Positions 14,177 through 22,818 of a DNA stretch of 32,871 bases are shown piece by piece. The position numbers and the translations under genes were made by a program. Each line of letters begins with the position of its first letter. The first letter of the stretch is position 1. The notes below the pieces were generated by a model. The model did not search any database. It saw only the letters and a program-made list of their open reading frames with translations, and was not told where the DNA came from. Source of the DNA: Rhabdonatronobacter sediminivivens (GTDB lineage Bacteria; Pseudomonadota; Alphaproteobacteria; Rhodobacterales; Rhodobacteraceae); the NCBI RefSeq assembly GCF_013415485.1, contig NZ_JACBXS010000038.1, forward strand, positions 1 through 32,871, read 5' to 3'.

Positions 14177-17100
14177 ATGGCCGCTTTCAACAAGATCCTG
14201 GTCGCCAACCGCGGTGAGATCGCCATCCGCGTGCTGCGCGCCGCCAATGAGCTGGGCAAGCGCACCGTCGCCGTCTATGCCGAGGAGGACAAGCTGGGCC
14301 TCCACCGGTTCAAGGCCGACGAGGCGTATCGCATCGGCGCCGGGCTGGGGCCGGTGCAGGCCTATCTCTCGATCGACGAGATCATCCGCGTGGCCCGCGA
14401 AAGCGGCGCCGATGCGATCCATCCGGGCTATGGGTTGCTGTCGGAAAACCCCGCACTGGTGGATGCCTGTGACGCCGCCGGGATCGCCTTCATCGGCCCG
14501 CGCGCCGATACCATGCGCGCCCTGGGGGACAAGGCCAGCGCCCGGCGCGTGGCGATTGACGCGGGCGTGCCGGTGATCCCCGCCACCGAAGTGCTGGGCG
14601 AGGATATGGACGCCATCCGCGCGCAGGCCGAGGCCATCGGCTTTCCCCTTATGCTCAAGGCCAGCCATGGCGGCGGCGGGCGCGGGATGCGCCCCATCAA
14701 CGGCGCCGACGAGCTGGAAGCCAAGGTCCGCGAAGGCCGGCGCGAGGCCGAGGCCGCCTTTGGCAATGGCGAGGGCTATCTGGAAAAGATGATCCTGCGC
14801 GCCCGCCATGTGGAGGTGCAGCTGCTGGGCGACACGCATGGCAGCCTTTATCACCTTTATGAGCGCGACTGCACCGTGCAGCGGCGCAACCAGAAGGTCG
14901 TCGAACGCGCCCCCGCGCCGTATCTCTCCGACGCCCAGCGCGCCGAGGTCTGCGAACTCGCGCTCAAGATCGGCCGCGCCGTGGGCTATCAGAATGCGGG
15001 CACGGTCGAATTCCTGATGGATATGGACACGGCCGAGTTCTACTTCATCGAGGTCAACCCCCGCATCCAGGTCGAACACACCGTGACCGAGGAGGTTACG
15101 GGCATCGACATCGTCAAGGCGCAGATCCGCATCGCCGAGGGCGCCACCCTGTCCGACGCCACCGGCGCGCCCAGCCAGGGCGATGTGACACTCTCGGGCC
15201 ATGCCGTGCAGTGCCGGGTGACGACCGAGGACCCGCTCAACAACTTCATCCCCGACTATGGCCGCCTGACTGCCTATCGCTCGGCCACCGGAATGGGCAT
15301 CCGGCTGGACGGGGGCACCGCCTATGCCGGGGGCGTCATCACCCGCTATTACGATTCGCTGCTGGTCAAGGTCACCGCCTGGGCACCGACGCCCGAGGAA
15401 TCGATTATCCGCATGGACCGGGCGCTGCGCGAATTCCGCATCCGCGGCGTCAGCACCAATATCGACTTTGTCATCAACCTGCTGAAACACCCGGCGTTTC
15501 TGGACTACAGCTACACCACCCGCTTCATCGACAGCACGCCCGAGCTGTTCAACTTCCGCAAGCGGCGCGACCGGGCGACCAAGATCCTGACCTATATCGC
15601 CGATATCACCGTGAACGGGCACCCGGAGACCGCAGGCCGCGCCCTGCCGCGCTCGGACCTGAAATTGCCGCAGCCTCCGGCGGCGCAGGGCACGCCCACT
15701 GACGGCACCCGCACTCTGCTGGAGCGCGAAGGCCCCAAGGCCGTGGCCGACTGGATGCTGGCGCAGGACCGGCTGCTGATCACCGACACCACCATGCGCG
15801 ATGCGCCGCAATCGCTCCTGGCCACGCGTATGCGCTCGATCGACATGATCCGGGTGACGCCCGCCTATGCCGCCAATCTGCCGGGGCTGTTCAGTGTCGA
15901 ATGCTGGGGCGGGGCCACTTTCGATGTGGCTTACCGCTTCCTGCAGGAATGCCCCTGGCAGCGCCTGCGCGACATTCGCGCGCGGCTGCCCAATGTGATG
16001 ACCCAGATGCTGCTGCGCGGGGCCAATGGCGTGGGCTACACCAACTACCCGGACAATGTGGTGCAGGCCTTCGTGCGTCAGGCCGCCGACACGGGCGTCG
16101 ATGTGTTCCGCGTGTTCGACAGCCTCAACTGGGTCGAAAACATGCGCTTGGCCATGGATGCGGTACTGGAGACCGGCAAGGTGCTGGAGGGCAGCATCTG
16201 CTACACCGGCGATGTGCTGGACCCGGAGCGCGCCAAATATGACCTGAAATACTACGTTGCCATGGGCAAGGAACTGCGCGACGCAGGCGCCCATGTGCTG
16301 GGGCTGAAGGACATGGCTGGGCTCTTGAAGCCCGCCGCCGCCCGCGTGCTGGTGAAGGCGCTGAAGGAGGAGGTCGGCCTGCCGGTCCATTTCCACACCC
16401 ATGACACCAGCGGGCTGGGCGGCGCGTCCATTCTGGCCGCGGCCGAGGCCGGGGTGGATGCCGTCGATTGCGCCATGGATGCGTTTTCCGGCAACACCAG
16501 CCAGCCAACCCTGGGCTCCATCGTCGAGGCCCTGCGCCGGACCGAGCGCGACACCGGGCTGGACATCAACGCCATCCGAGCGATCTCGGACTATTGGGAG
16601 GAGGTGCGCGCCCATTACGCGGCCTTTGAAACCGGCCAGCAGGCGCCAAGCTCCGAAGTCTATCTGCACGAGATGCCGGGCGGGCAGTTCACCAACCTCA
16701 AGGCGCAGGCCCGCAGTCTGGGGCTGGAAGACCGCTGGCATGAGGTCGCGCGCACCTATCGTGACGTGAACATGATGTTCGGTGATATCACCAAGGTCAC
16801 GCCCAGTTCCAAGGTGATCGGCGACATGGCGCTGATGATGGTCAGTCAGGGGCTGACCCGTGCGGATGTCGAAAACCCCGACAAGGACATGAGCTTCCCC
16901 GATTCGGTGATCGAGCTGATGAGCGGCCAGCTTGGCCAGCCCCCCGGCGGCTGGCCCGAGGGCATCCAGAAGCGCATCCTGAAAGGCCGCGCCCCGATCA
17001 CCGACCGGCCCGGCAAGCATGTGGAACCGGTGGACCTGGAAGAAACCCGCGCGGCGCTTTCAAAGGAACTGGAAGGGCTGAGCATCGATGACGAGGATCT

Positions 17101-17620
17101 CTGCGGTTATCTGATGTATCCGAAGGTATTCCTGAACTACATGGGCCGCCACCGCATCTATGGCCCGGTCCGCACCCTGCCGACGCGAACGTTCTTCTAC
17201 GGGATGGAACCGGGCGAGGAGATCTCGGCCGAGATCGACCCGGGCAAGACGCTGGAGATCCGGCTGATCACCCTGGGCGAAACCCAGGATGACGGCGATG
17301 TGCGCGTGTTCTTCGAGTTGAACGGTCAGCCGCGCACCGTCCGCGTGCCCAACCGCACGGTCAAGGCCAAGACCGCCCAGCGCGCGAAGGCCGATGCCGC
17401 CAACCCGGCCCATCTGGGCGCCCCCATGCCGGGCGCGGTGGCCACCGTCGCCGTCAGCGCCGGGCAAACGGTGAATGCGGGCGATCTGCTGCTGACGATC
17501 GAGGCGATGAAGATGGAAACCGGCCTGCACGCCGAACGCGCAGGCACGGTCAAGGCCGTGCATGTCCAACCCGGCGCCCAGATCGACGCCAAGGACCTGC
17601 TGATCGAGTTCGAGGAATAG
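14177..17620 (+). CDS. pyc: Pyruvate carboxylase
   Basis: A 1147-residue single-chain biotin enzyme, the normal length of alpha4 pyruvate carboxylase, that makes oxaloacetate from pyruvate, bicarbonate and ATP (anaplerosis). The biotin carboxylase domain covers about 1-450 (KILVANRGEIAIRV; ATP-grasp KASHGGGGRGM with Lys161; FIEVNPRIQVEHT). The carboxyltransferase domain covers about 530-800: DTTMRDAPQS with metal ligand Asp542, the carbamylatable Lys711 in LKDMAG, and His740/His742 in HFHTHD. The carrier domain is at the C-terminus, with biotinylated Lys1112 in EAMKMET. The ATG at 14177 follows AAAGGA (14165-14170); the open frame extends upstream only as a chance overlap with the preceding gene. 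No break is seen. It is likely a single-gene transcript. Confidence 0.97.
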   Translation: MAAFNKILVANRGEIAIRVLRAANELGKRTVAVYAEEDKLGLHRFKADEAYRIGAGLGPVQAYLSIDEIIRVARESGADAIHPGYGLLSENPALVDACDAAGIAFIGPRADTMRALGDKASARRVAIDAGVPVIPATEVLGEDMDAIRAQAEAIGFPLMLKASHGGGGRGMRPINGADELEAKVREGRREAEAAFGNGEGYLEKMILRARHVEVQLLGDTHGSLYHLYERDCTVQRRNQKVVERAPAPYLSDAQRAEVCELALKIGRAVGYQNAGTVEFLMDMDTAEFYFIEVNPRIQVEHTVTEEVTGIDIVKAQIRIAEGATLSDATGAPSQGDVTLSGHAVQCRVTTEDPLNNFIPDYGRLTAYRSATGMGIRLDGGTAYAGGVITRYYDSLLVKVTAWAPTPEESIIRMDRALREFRIRGVSTNIDFVINLLKHPAFLDYSYTTRFIDSTPELFNFRKRRDRATKILTYIADITVNGHPETAGRALPRSDLKLPQPPAAQGTPTDGTRTLLEREGPKAVADWMLAQDRLLITDTTMRDAPQSLLATRMRSIDMIRVTPAYAANLPGLFSVECWGGATFDVAYRFLQECPWQRLRDIRARLPNVMTQMLLRGANGVGYTNYPDNVVQAFVRQAADTGVDVFRVFDSLNWVENMRLAMDAVLETGKVLEGSICYTGDVLDPERAKYDLKYYVAMGKELRDAGAHVLGLKDMAGLLKPAAARVLVKALKEEVGLPVHFHTHDTSGLGGASILAAAEAGVDAVDCAMDAFSGNTSQPTLGSIVEALRRTERDTGLDINAIRAISDYWEEVRAHYAAFETGQQAPSSEVYLHEMPGGQFTNLKAQARSLGLEDRWHEVARTYRDVNMMFGDITKVTPSSKVIGDMALMMVSQGLTRADVENPDKDMSFPDSVIELMSGQLGQPPGGWPEGIQKRILKGRAPITDRPGKHVEPVDLEETRAALSKELEGLSIDDEDLCGYLMYPKVFLNYMGRHRIYGPVRTLPTRTFFYGMEPGEEISAEIDPGKTLEIRLITLGETQDDGDVRVFFELNGQPRTVRVPNRTVKAKTAQRAKADAANPAHLGAPMPGAVATVAVSAGQTVNAGDLLLTIEAMKMETGLHAERAGTVKAVHVQPGAQIDAKDLLIEFEE

Positions 17621-18052
17621 GGCCTTATTCGGTCCGGGCGGCGCGGGGGTCCTTTGTCCGCGTGGCAGGCGCTTTGTGGCCCAGCCCAAACGCCTCGGGG
17701 GGCTGTCGCACTGCCAAGGGCCGCCCCTGGACGCCCGGGCCGAAACGCACAGCACCGGAAGGGAGCGCTCCCGCCCCCCGGTCCGCGGCGCGTGCCGCGC
17801 CACATCCCGGGCGTTGGGCATGGCAGCGCAGCCCTGGCGGGCTGCGCTGCGGTTGCACCTTATCCGCGATAGCACAGCCTCAGACAGCCTGCGTGACAGC
17901 CGCACGGGCCTTGCCCGTGCGGCCCGGCCCAACGCCTGGCCAGTGGCGCGCGGAACGCGCGCTGCGGGCCAGGGGGCGGGAGCCCACCCTTGCCGCTCCG
18001 TCGCGCCCGCAAGGGGCTTCCCCCCTGCCCGCGGACCGCCTATATGCCGCCC
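17621..18052. repeat. 432-base gene-free stretch with hairpin cluster
   Basis: Between pyc and rimO there is no convincing gene on either strand. The region is packed with perfect GC stems. Arms at 17823-17833/17840-17850 (11 bp, loop CTGGCG) and 17899-17909/17913-17923 (11 bp, loop CTT) are followed by a nested structure at about 17936-17972 (CCTGGCC...GGCCAGG around GCGCG...CGCGC). A CCCACCCTTGC motif lies at 17983-17993. The same 11-mer sits in the hairpin loop at 4744-4754. TATATG just before rimO resembles a -10 box. The pattern suggests an intergenic repeat cluster, probably acting in transcript ends (inference). Confidence 0.65.
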
Positions 18053-19432
18053 ATGAGCCAGAACCCGCCCAGCCTGCGCCCCGATCTCGCCCCGTCCGCG
18101 CGTCTGCCCGATGCCGCCCGCCCCGGCCAGCCGCGCATCGGCATGGTCAGCCTCGGCTGCCCGAAGGCGCTGGTGGACAGCGAGCGCATCCTCACCCGCC
18201 TGCGCGCCGAAGGCTATGCCATCAGCCCCGACTACAGCGGCGCCGATGCGGTGATCGTCAACACCTGCGGCTTTCTGGACAGCGCCAAGGCCGAAAGCCT
18301 GGACGCCATCGGCGAGGCCCTGCGCGAAAACGGCCGCGTCATTGTCACCGGCTGCCTGGGCGCCGAGCCTGACTATATCACCGGCGCCCACCCCAGGGTT
18401 CTGGCCGTCACCGGCCCGCACCAATACGAACAGGTGCTCGATGCTGTCCATGCCGCCGTGCCCCCCAGCCCGGACCCGTTCATCGACCTGCTGCCCGCCT
18501 CGGGCGTCAGTCTGACGCCGCGACACTACAGTTATCTGAAGATCTCGGAAGGGTGCAATCACAAGTGCCGCTTCTGCATTATCCCCGACATGCGCGGCCG
18601 CCTGCAAAGCCGCCCCGCCCACGCCATCCTGCGCGAGGCCGAGCGCCTGGTCGAGGCCGGGGTGCGCGAGTTGCTGGTGATCAGCCAGGACACCAGTGCC
18701 TATGGGCTGGACCTGCGCCACGCCACCGAGCGCGGCCACCGCGCCCATATCACCGATCTGGCGCGCGATCTCGGGGCCTTGGGCGCCTGGGTGCGGCTGC
18801 ATTACGTCTATCCCTACCCCCATGTGCGCGATCTGATCCCGCTCATGGCCGACGGGCTGGTGCTGCCCTATCTGGACATCCCATTCCAGCACGCCCACCC
18901 GGAAACGCTCAAACGCATGGCCCGCCCTGCCGCCGGCGCCAAAACCCTGGATGAGATCGCGCGCTGGCGCGCCATCTGCCCTGAAATCACCCTGCGCTCC
19001 ACCTTCATCGTCGGCTACCCCGGCGAGACCGAGGCCGAGTTCCAGACCCTTCTGGACTGGCTCGATGAGGCGCAACTGGACCGGGTCGGCTGTTTTCAGT
19101 ACGAAAACGTCGCCGGCGCCCGCGCCAATGCCCTGCCCGATCATGTCCCGGACGAGGTCAAGCAGGACCGCTGGGACCGGTTCATGCAAAAGGCGCAGGC
19201 GATTTCCGCCGCCAAGCTGGCCGCCAAGGTCGGCCAGCGGCTGGAGGTGATCGTCGATGCCGTGGATGATGAAGGCGCCACCTGCCGCACCATGGCCGAC
19301 GCCCCCGAGATCGACGGCAACCTGTTCATCGATGAGGATTTCGACACGCTGACCCCCGGCGATATCCTGCAGGTCGAGGTTGAAGAGGCCAGCGACTATG
19401 ACCTCTGGGGGCGGATCCTGCCCGCCAGTTGA
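18053..19432 (+). CDS. rimO: Ribosomal protein uS12 methylthiotransferase RimO
   Basis: A 459-residue radical-SAM enzyme that adds a methylthio group to the conserved Asp of ribosomal protein S12. The N-terminal MTTase domain holds three cluster-binding cysteines: Cys36 in [11 protein letters not shown], Cys72 in NTCGF and Cys101 in TGCLG. The radical-SAM motif CxxxCxxC is Cys168, Cys172, Cys175 in [16 protein letters not shown]-terminal TRAM domain (from about 395) ends [18 protein letters not shown] distinguishes RimO from MiaB. Starts at 18044 (MPPMSQ) and 18053 (MSQNPP) are both possible; neither has a clear ribosome-binding site, and TATATG precedes them closely. The gene stands alone on the plus strand, with the acyltransferase gene 89 bases downstream. 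Confidence 0.95.
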   Translation: MSQNPPSLRPDLAPSARLPDAARPGQPRIGMVSLGCPKALVDSERILTRLRAEGYAISPDYSGADAVIVNTCGFLDSAKAESLDAIGEALRENGRVIVTGCLGAEPDYITGAHPRVLAVTGPHQYEQVLDAVHAAVPPSPDPFIDLLPASGVSLTPRHYSYLKISEGCNHKCRFCIIPDMRGRLQSRPAHAILREAERLVEAGVRELLVISQDTSAYGLDLRHATERGHRAHITDLARDLGALGAWVRLHYVYPYPHVRDLIPLMADGLVLPYLDIPFQHAHPETLKRMARPAAGAKTLDEIARWRAICPEITLRSTFIVGYPGETEAEFQTLLDWLDEAQLDRVGCFQYENVAGARANALPDHVPDEVKQDRWDRFMQKAQAISAAKLAAKVGQRLEVIVDAVDDEGATCRTMADAPEIDGNLFIDEDFDTLTPGDILQVEVEEASDYDLWGRILPAS

Positions 19433-19521
19433 GGCTGCAAGCCGAGGTCGGGCGCAGGCTTGAACCCCGCTACCCCGGCAGGCTAAGGACCAGAAACCCC
19501 TCGCCAGCCCTAGGACCGCCC

Positions 19522-20412
19522 ATGTCCGACCGCCCCCTAAGCGCCCCTCCTGCCCGCATCCGCCTGCGCCACCGGGCCGAGGATGCGGTGATGGGCGGCC
19601 TGATCGGCGTGCTGCTGTGGCTGCCCTATCGCTGGCGGGTGCCTCTGATGGGGGCGATCGCCGCCCGGGTGATCGCGCCGCTGATCGGCTATCGGCGGCG
19701 CATTCGCCGGAACCTCGCCCATATCTGCCCCGACCTGCCCCCGGCCGATGTCGAACGCCTAGTGCGCAAGGTGCCGGACAATCTGGGCCGGGCGCTGATC
19801 GAACAATTCTCGGGGGCGGAGTTCATGGCCCACGCCGCCGCCCAGCCCATCGGCGGCGCGGGGCTGGAGGCGCTTCTGCAGGCCCATGCCGCAGGCCGCC
19901 CCGTGGTGCTGGCCACGGGCCATCTGGGCAACCACTTGGCGGGAATTGCGGCCCTGCGCGCGCGGGGGTTGCAGCCGGGGGGGCTTTACATGCCCATGAC
20001 CAACCCGGCCGTGAACCGCCGCTATGTCCGCGCGCTGTCGCTGTTCCTGGACCCGGCCTTTCCCCGCGGGCGCGAGGGGCTGGCGCGGATGCTGCGCTTC
20101 CTGCGTCAGGGCGGCACCGTGGGCATCCTGACCGATCAGGACATGCCCCATGGCGCGGCGCTGGATTTCATGGGCAAACCCGCCCGCACGGCCCTTTCGG
20201 CGGCCGAGATCGCGCTGAAACACAACGCGCTCTTGGTGCCCGGCTACGCGCTGCGCCAGCCTGACGGGCTGAGCTTTCGCATCGTCATCGACCCGCCCAT
20301 CCCCCACAGCGACCCGGTGACCATGACCCAGGCGCTCAATGACAATCTGGCGGGCCATGTGCGCGGACATATGGACCAGTGGCTCTGGACACATCGGCGC
20401 TGGAAGATCTGA
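19522..20412 (+). CDS. LpxL/HtrB-like lysophospholipid or lipid A acyltransferase
   Basis: A 296-residue protein of the lipid A biosynthesis acyltransferase family. An amphipathic or membrane N-terminal segment (about 23-37, AVMGGLIGVLLWLPY) precedes a YRRRIRRNLAHICPDL motif typical of the family. The core block is VVLATGHLGNHLAG, the place of the catalytic HX4(D/E) motif; here His134 is followed by Leu139 where Asp or Glu is expected. Further blocks (GTVGILTDQDMPHG, DFMGKPART, ALKHNALLVPGYALR) fit the family. It is expected to transfer an acyl chain to a lipid A or lysolipid precursor at the inner membrane. The neighbouring kdsB-kdsA genes support a role in lipopolysaccharide. The ATG at 19522 follows AGGA (19512-19515). 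Confidence 0.83.
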   Translation: MSDRPLSAPPARIRLRHRAEDAVMGGLIGVLLWLPYRWRVPLMGAIAARVIAPLIGYRRRIRRNLAHICPDLPPADVERLVRKVPDNLGRALIEQFSGAEFMAHAAAQPIGGAGLEALLQAHAAGRPVVLATGHLGNHLAGIAALRARGLQPGGLYMPMTNPAVNRRYVRALSLFLDPAFPRGREGLARMLRFLRQGGTVGILTDQDMPHGAALDFMGKPARTALSAAEIALKHNALLVPGYALRQPDGLSFRIVIDPPIPHSDPVTMTQALNDNLAGHVRGHMDQWLWTHRRWKI

Positions 20413-20523
20413 AGCCGCCGCGCAGTGTCGCACCCGCAGGGGCGCGCTGGCCATCGCCCCATGCATGCCATATTCAGATGCAAGGATCGCGGCAAATGCC
20501 CAAGGCCTGACAACGGATCACCC

Positions 20524-21315
20524 ATGCACACGCCCCAGAACGTCATCATCATCCCCGCGCGCTATGCCTCAAGCCGCTTTCCAGGCAAGGCGCTGGCCCC
20601 GTTGCGCGGCCCGGGCGGGCAAAGCCGCAGCCTGATCGAATGGTGCTGGCGCGCGGCGCGGGCGGTGCCGGGGGTGGACGCGATCTGGATCGCCACCGAC
20701 GATGACCGCATCGCCAATGCGGCGCAGGGCTTCGGGGCGCAGGTGGTGATGACCGCAGAGGCCTGCGAGAACGGGACCGAACGCTGCGCCGATGCGCTGG
20801 CGCGGCTGGGCATCGCTCCGCGCACGGTCATCAACCTGCAAGGCGACGCGCCGCTGACGCCACCGTGGTTCGTCTCGGCCCTGATGGACCGCATGGCCCA
20901 GGGCGCGCAGGTCGCCACGCCGGTGCTGCCGCTGAGCCACGCCCAGGCCGAACGCCTGCGCGCCGACCGCCACGCCGGGATCGTCGGCGGCACCACGGCT
21001 GTGACCGATGCGCAGGGCCGGGCGCTCTATTTCTCCAAGGAGGTGCTGCCCCATGGCGCCCAGGCCGGGCGGATGGAGGTGCTGCTGCATGTGGGCGTCT
21101 ATGCCTATACCCCCGCCGCGCTGGCCGCCTATGTTGGCAGCGGCCCCTGCAATACCGAACGGGCCGAAGGGCTGGAACAGCTGCGCTTCCTGCACCACGC
21201 CATCCCCGTCGATTGCGTCACCGTCGATGCCCGCGGCCGCAGCTTCCACGAGGTCAACAACCCCGGCGATATCGCAACGGTTGAGGCCGGGCTGCGGGCG
21301 CTGGAACTGGCATGA
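20524..21315 (+). CDS. kdsB: CMP-KDO synthetase (3-deoxy-manno-octulosonate cytidylyltransferase)
   Basis: A 263-residue nucleotidyltransferase. The N-terminal [21 protein letters not shown] is the CTP-binding signature of KdsB/NeuA enzymes; NLQGDAPL (about 103-110) carries the metal-binding Asp; [10 protein letters not shown] and [12 protein letters not shown] follow, and the end is [17 protein letters not shown]. It activates KDO as CMP-KDO in the cytoplasm for transfer to lipid A. In most KdsB proteins the loop reads QGDEP; here it is QGDAP. The ATG at 20524 is the best start, although no strong ribosome-binding site is seen (111-base gap to the preceding gene). The stop overlaps the kdsA start by 4 bases (ATGA). 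Confidence 0.92.
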   Translation: MHTPQNVIIIPARYASSRFPGKALAPLRGPGGQSRSLIEWCWRAARAVPGVDAIWIATDDDRIANAAQGFGAQVVMTAEACENGTERCADALARLGIAPRTVINLQGDAPLTPPWFVSALMDRMAQGAQVATPVLPLSHAQAERLRADRHAGIVGGTTAVTDAQGRALYFSKEVLPHGAQAGRMEVLLHVGVYAYTPAALAAYVGSGPCNTERAEGLEQLRFLHHAIPVDCVTVDARGRSFHEVNNPGDIATVEAGLRALELA

Positions 21316-22142
21316 CGGCGCGGACGGTGCAGGTCGGCCCCGTGCGGCTGGGCAATGACCTGCCCTTCGCGCTGATCGCCGGGCCCTGCCAACTGGAAAC
21401 CCGCGAGCACGCCCTGCAGATCGCCGAGGCGCTGGCCACCGCCTGCGCGCGGCTGGGCATCCCCTTCATCTTCAAGGCCAGTTTCGACAAGGCCAACCGC
21501 ACCAGCCTGAACGCCCCGCGCGGCCCGGGGCTGGCGGCGGGTCTGGAGATCCTGGCCGCGCTGCGCGACCGTATTGGCTGCCCGGTGCTGACCGATGTGC
21601 ATGAGCCCGCCCAATGTGCCCCGGTGGCCGAGGTTGCCGACATCCTCCAGATCCCCGCATTCCTGTGCCGCCAGACGGACCTGCTGCTGGCGGCGGGCCG
21701 CAGCGGGCGGGCGGTGCAGGTGAAGAAGGGGCAGTTCCTGGCGCCCGGGGACATGGCGCATGTGGCGGCCAAGATCGCATCCACAGGGAATGACCGGATA
21801 TTGCTGTGCGAGCGTGGCGCCAGCTTTGGCTACAACATGCTGGTGTCGGACATGCGCGCCCTGCCGATCATGGCGGAAACCGGCTGGCCCGTGGTGTTCG
21901 ACGCCACCCATTCGGTGCAATTTCCCGGGGGCGCGGGCGGCGCCTCGGGCGGGGATCGCCGCTTTGTCGCCCCGCTGGCCCGCGCCGCACTGGCGGTGGG
22001 CTGCGCGGCGCTCTTCATCGAAACCCACCCGGACCCAGAGAGCGCGCCTTCGGACGGGCCGAACATGGTGCCGCTGGACCAGATGCCGGCGCTGCTGGCG
22101 CGGCTGAAGGAGTATGACCGGCTGACCAAGGGCGCAGTCTAA
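21312..22142 (+). CDS. kdsA: KDO-8-phosphate synthase (metal-dependent class)
   Basis: A 276-residue TIM-barrel aldolase making KDO 8-phosphate from arabinose 5-phosphate and phosphoenolpyruvate. Motifs are [52 protein letters not shown] and [11 protein letters not shown]. The Cys in AGPCQLE (versus Asn in the E. coli enzyme's AGPNVLE) marks the metal-dependent class II form. The end TKGAV is normal. It is translationally coupled to kdsB by the 4-base overlap; only four bases separate its stop from the convergent pgl stop. With kdsB and the upstream acyltransferase it forms a small envelope-biosynthesis cluster. Confidence 0.95.
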   Translation: MTARTVQVGPVRLGNDLPFALIAGPCQLETREHALQIAEALATACARLGIPFIFKASFDKANRTSLNAPRGPGLAAGLEILAALRDRIGCPVLTDVHEPAQCAPVAEVADILQIPAFLCRQTDLLLAAGRSGRAVQVKKGQFLAPGDMAHVAAKIASTGNDRILLCERGASFGYNMLVSDMRALPIMAETGWPVVFDATHSVQFPGGAGGASGGDRRFVAPLARAALAVGCAALFIETHPDPESAPSDGPNMVPLDQMPALLARLKEYDRLTKGAV

Positions 22143-22146
22143 CCGC

Positions 22147-22818
22147 CTATTCGGCCCAATGCACAGTCGCCTCGGACAGGATCGCGGCCACGGGGGCCTC
22201 GGACGGCGAGAGTTTGCGCGCGCGCTCCAGCGCCTCGCGCTTTTCGGCGCCGGTGATCAGGATATGCAGGTTGAGCGCAGCGCGCAGCACGGGCGCGGTC
22301 AGGGTAATACGCGGCTCAGACGCGCCGGGGGCGCGCATGGCCATCAGGGGGGGCGCGTCACTGGCCAGCGCGGCCTCCAGGTTGTCGGCGCCGGGAAAGA
22401 GGCTGGCCGTGTGCATATCCGCCCCCATGCCCAAGAGCACCACCGAGACCGGCAGATGCGGGGCCAGCCCCTCGGAAAGCGCATCAAGCGAGTCCTCGGG
22501 CGTGGGGGTATCGGCGTATAGCGGGATCAGATGCGCCTTCGCCGCGTGGTTCTGAAACAGCCGCGCCCGCAGCAGCCCGGTGTTCGACCGGGGATGATCC
22601 GCCGGCACCCAGCGTTCGTCATTGAGCACCACATGCACCCGGTCCCAGTCCAGATCCACCCCGCTGAGCGTGTCGAACACCGGCCCCGGCGTGGTGCCAC
22701 CCGGCACAGACAGGCTGACCGTGTCATGCCGGCGCAGGGCCGCGCCAAGTTGCGAGGACAGCTTGTCAGCCAGGCTGAGCATCAGCATGTCCCGGTCCGG
22801 GTATTCGATGAACTCCAT
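22147..22818 (-). CDS. pgl: 6-phosphogluconolactonase
   Basis: A 223-residue NagB/SOL-type lactonase that hydrolyses 6-phosphogluconolactone, the second step after Zwf. Diagnostic blocks are SLSVPGGTTPGPVF, VVLNDERWVP with SNTGLLR, and LLGMGADMHTASLFPG; the last is normally GMGxDGHTASLFPG. The end has ITGAEKREAL. The start ATG at 22818 shares its A with the TGA of zwf (TGATG), so the genes are translationally coupled; a GTG at 22821 is a less likely alternative. The residue after the conserved Asp is Met instead of Gly in GADMHTAS. Its stop lies 4 bases from the convergent kdsA stop. Confidence 0.93.
   Translation of the reverse strand: MEFIEYPDRDMLMLSLADKLSSQLGAALRRHDTVSLSVPGGTTPGPVFDTLSGVDLDWDRVHVVLNDERWVPADHPRSNTGLLRARLFQNHAAKAHLIPLYADTPTPEDSLDALSEGLAPHLPVSVVLLGMGADMHTASLFPGADNLEAALASDAPPLMAMRAPGASEPRITLTAPVLRAALNLHILITGAEKREALERARKLSPSEAPVAAILSEATVHWAE

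Noticed and set aside
14129..17020. 963-residue open frame on the minus strand across the pyc gene
   Set aside because: It lies antisense to a complete pyruvate carboxylase and has no domain signature; it is a high-GC shadow frame.
17060..19189. 709-residue minus-strand frame over pyc and rimO
   Set aside because: It is antisense to two recognised genes and lacks any family motif.
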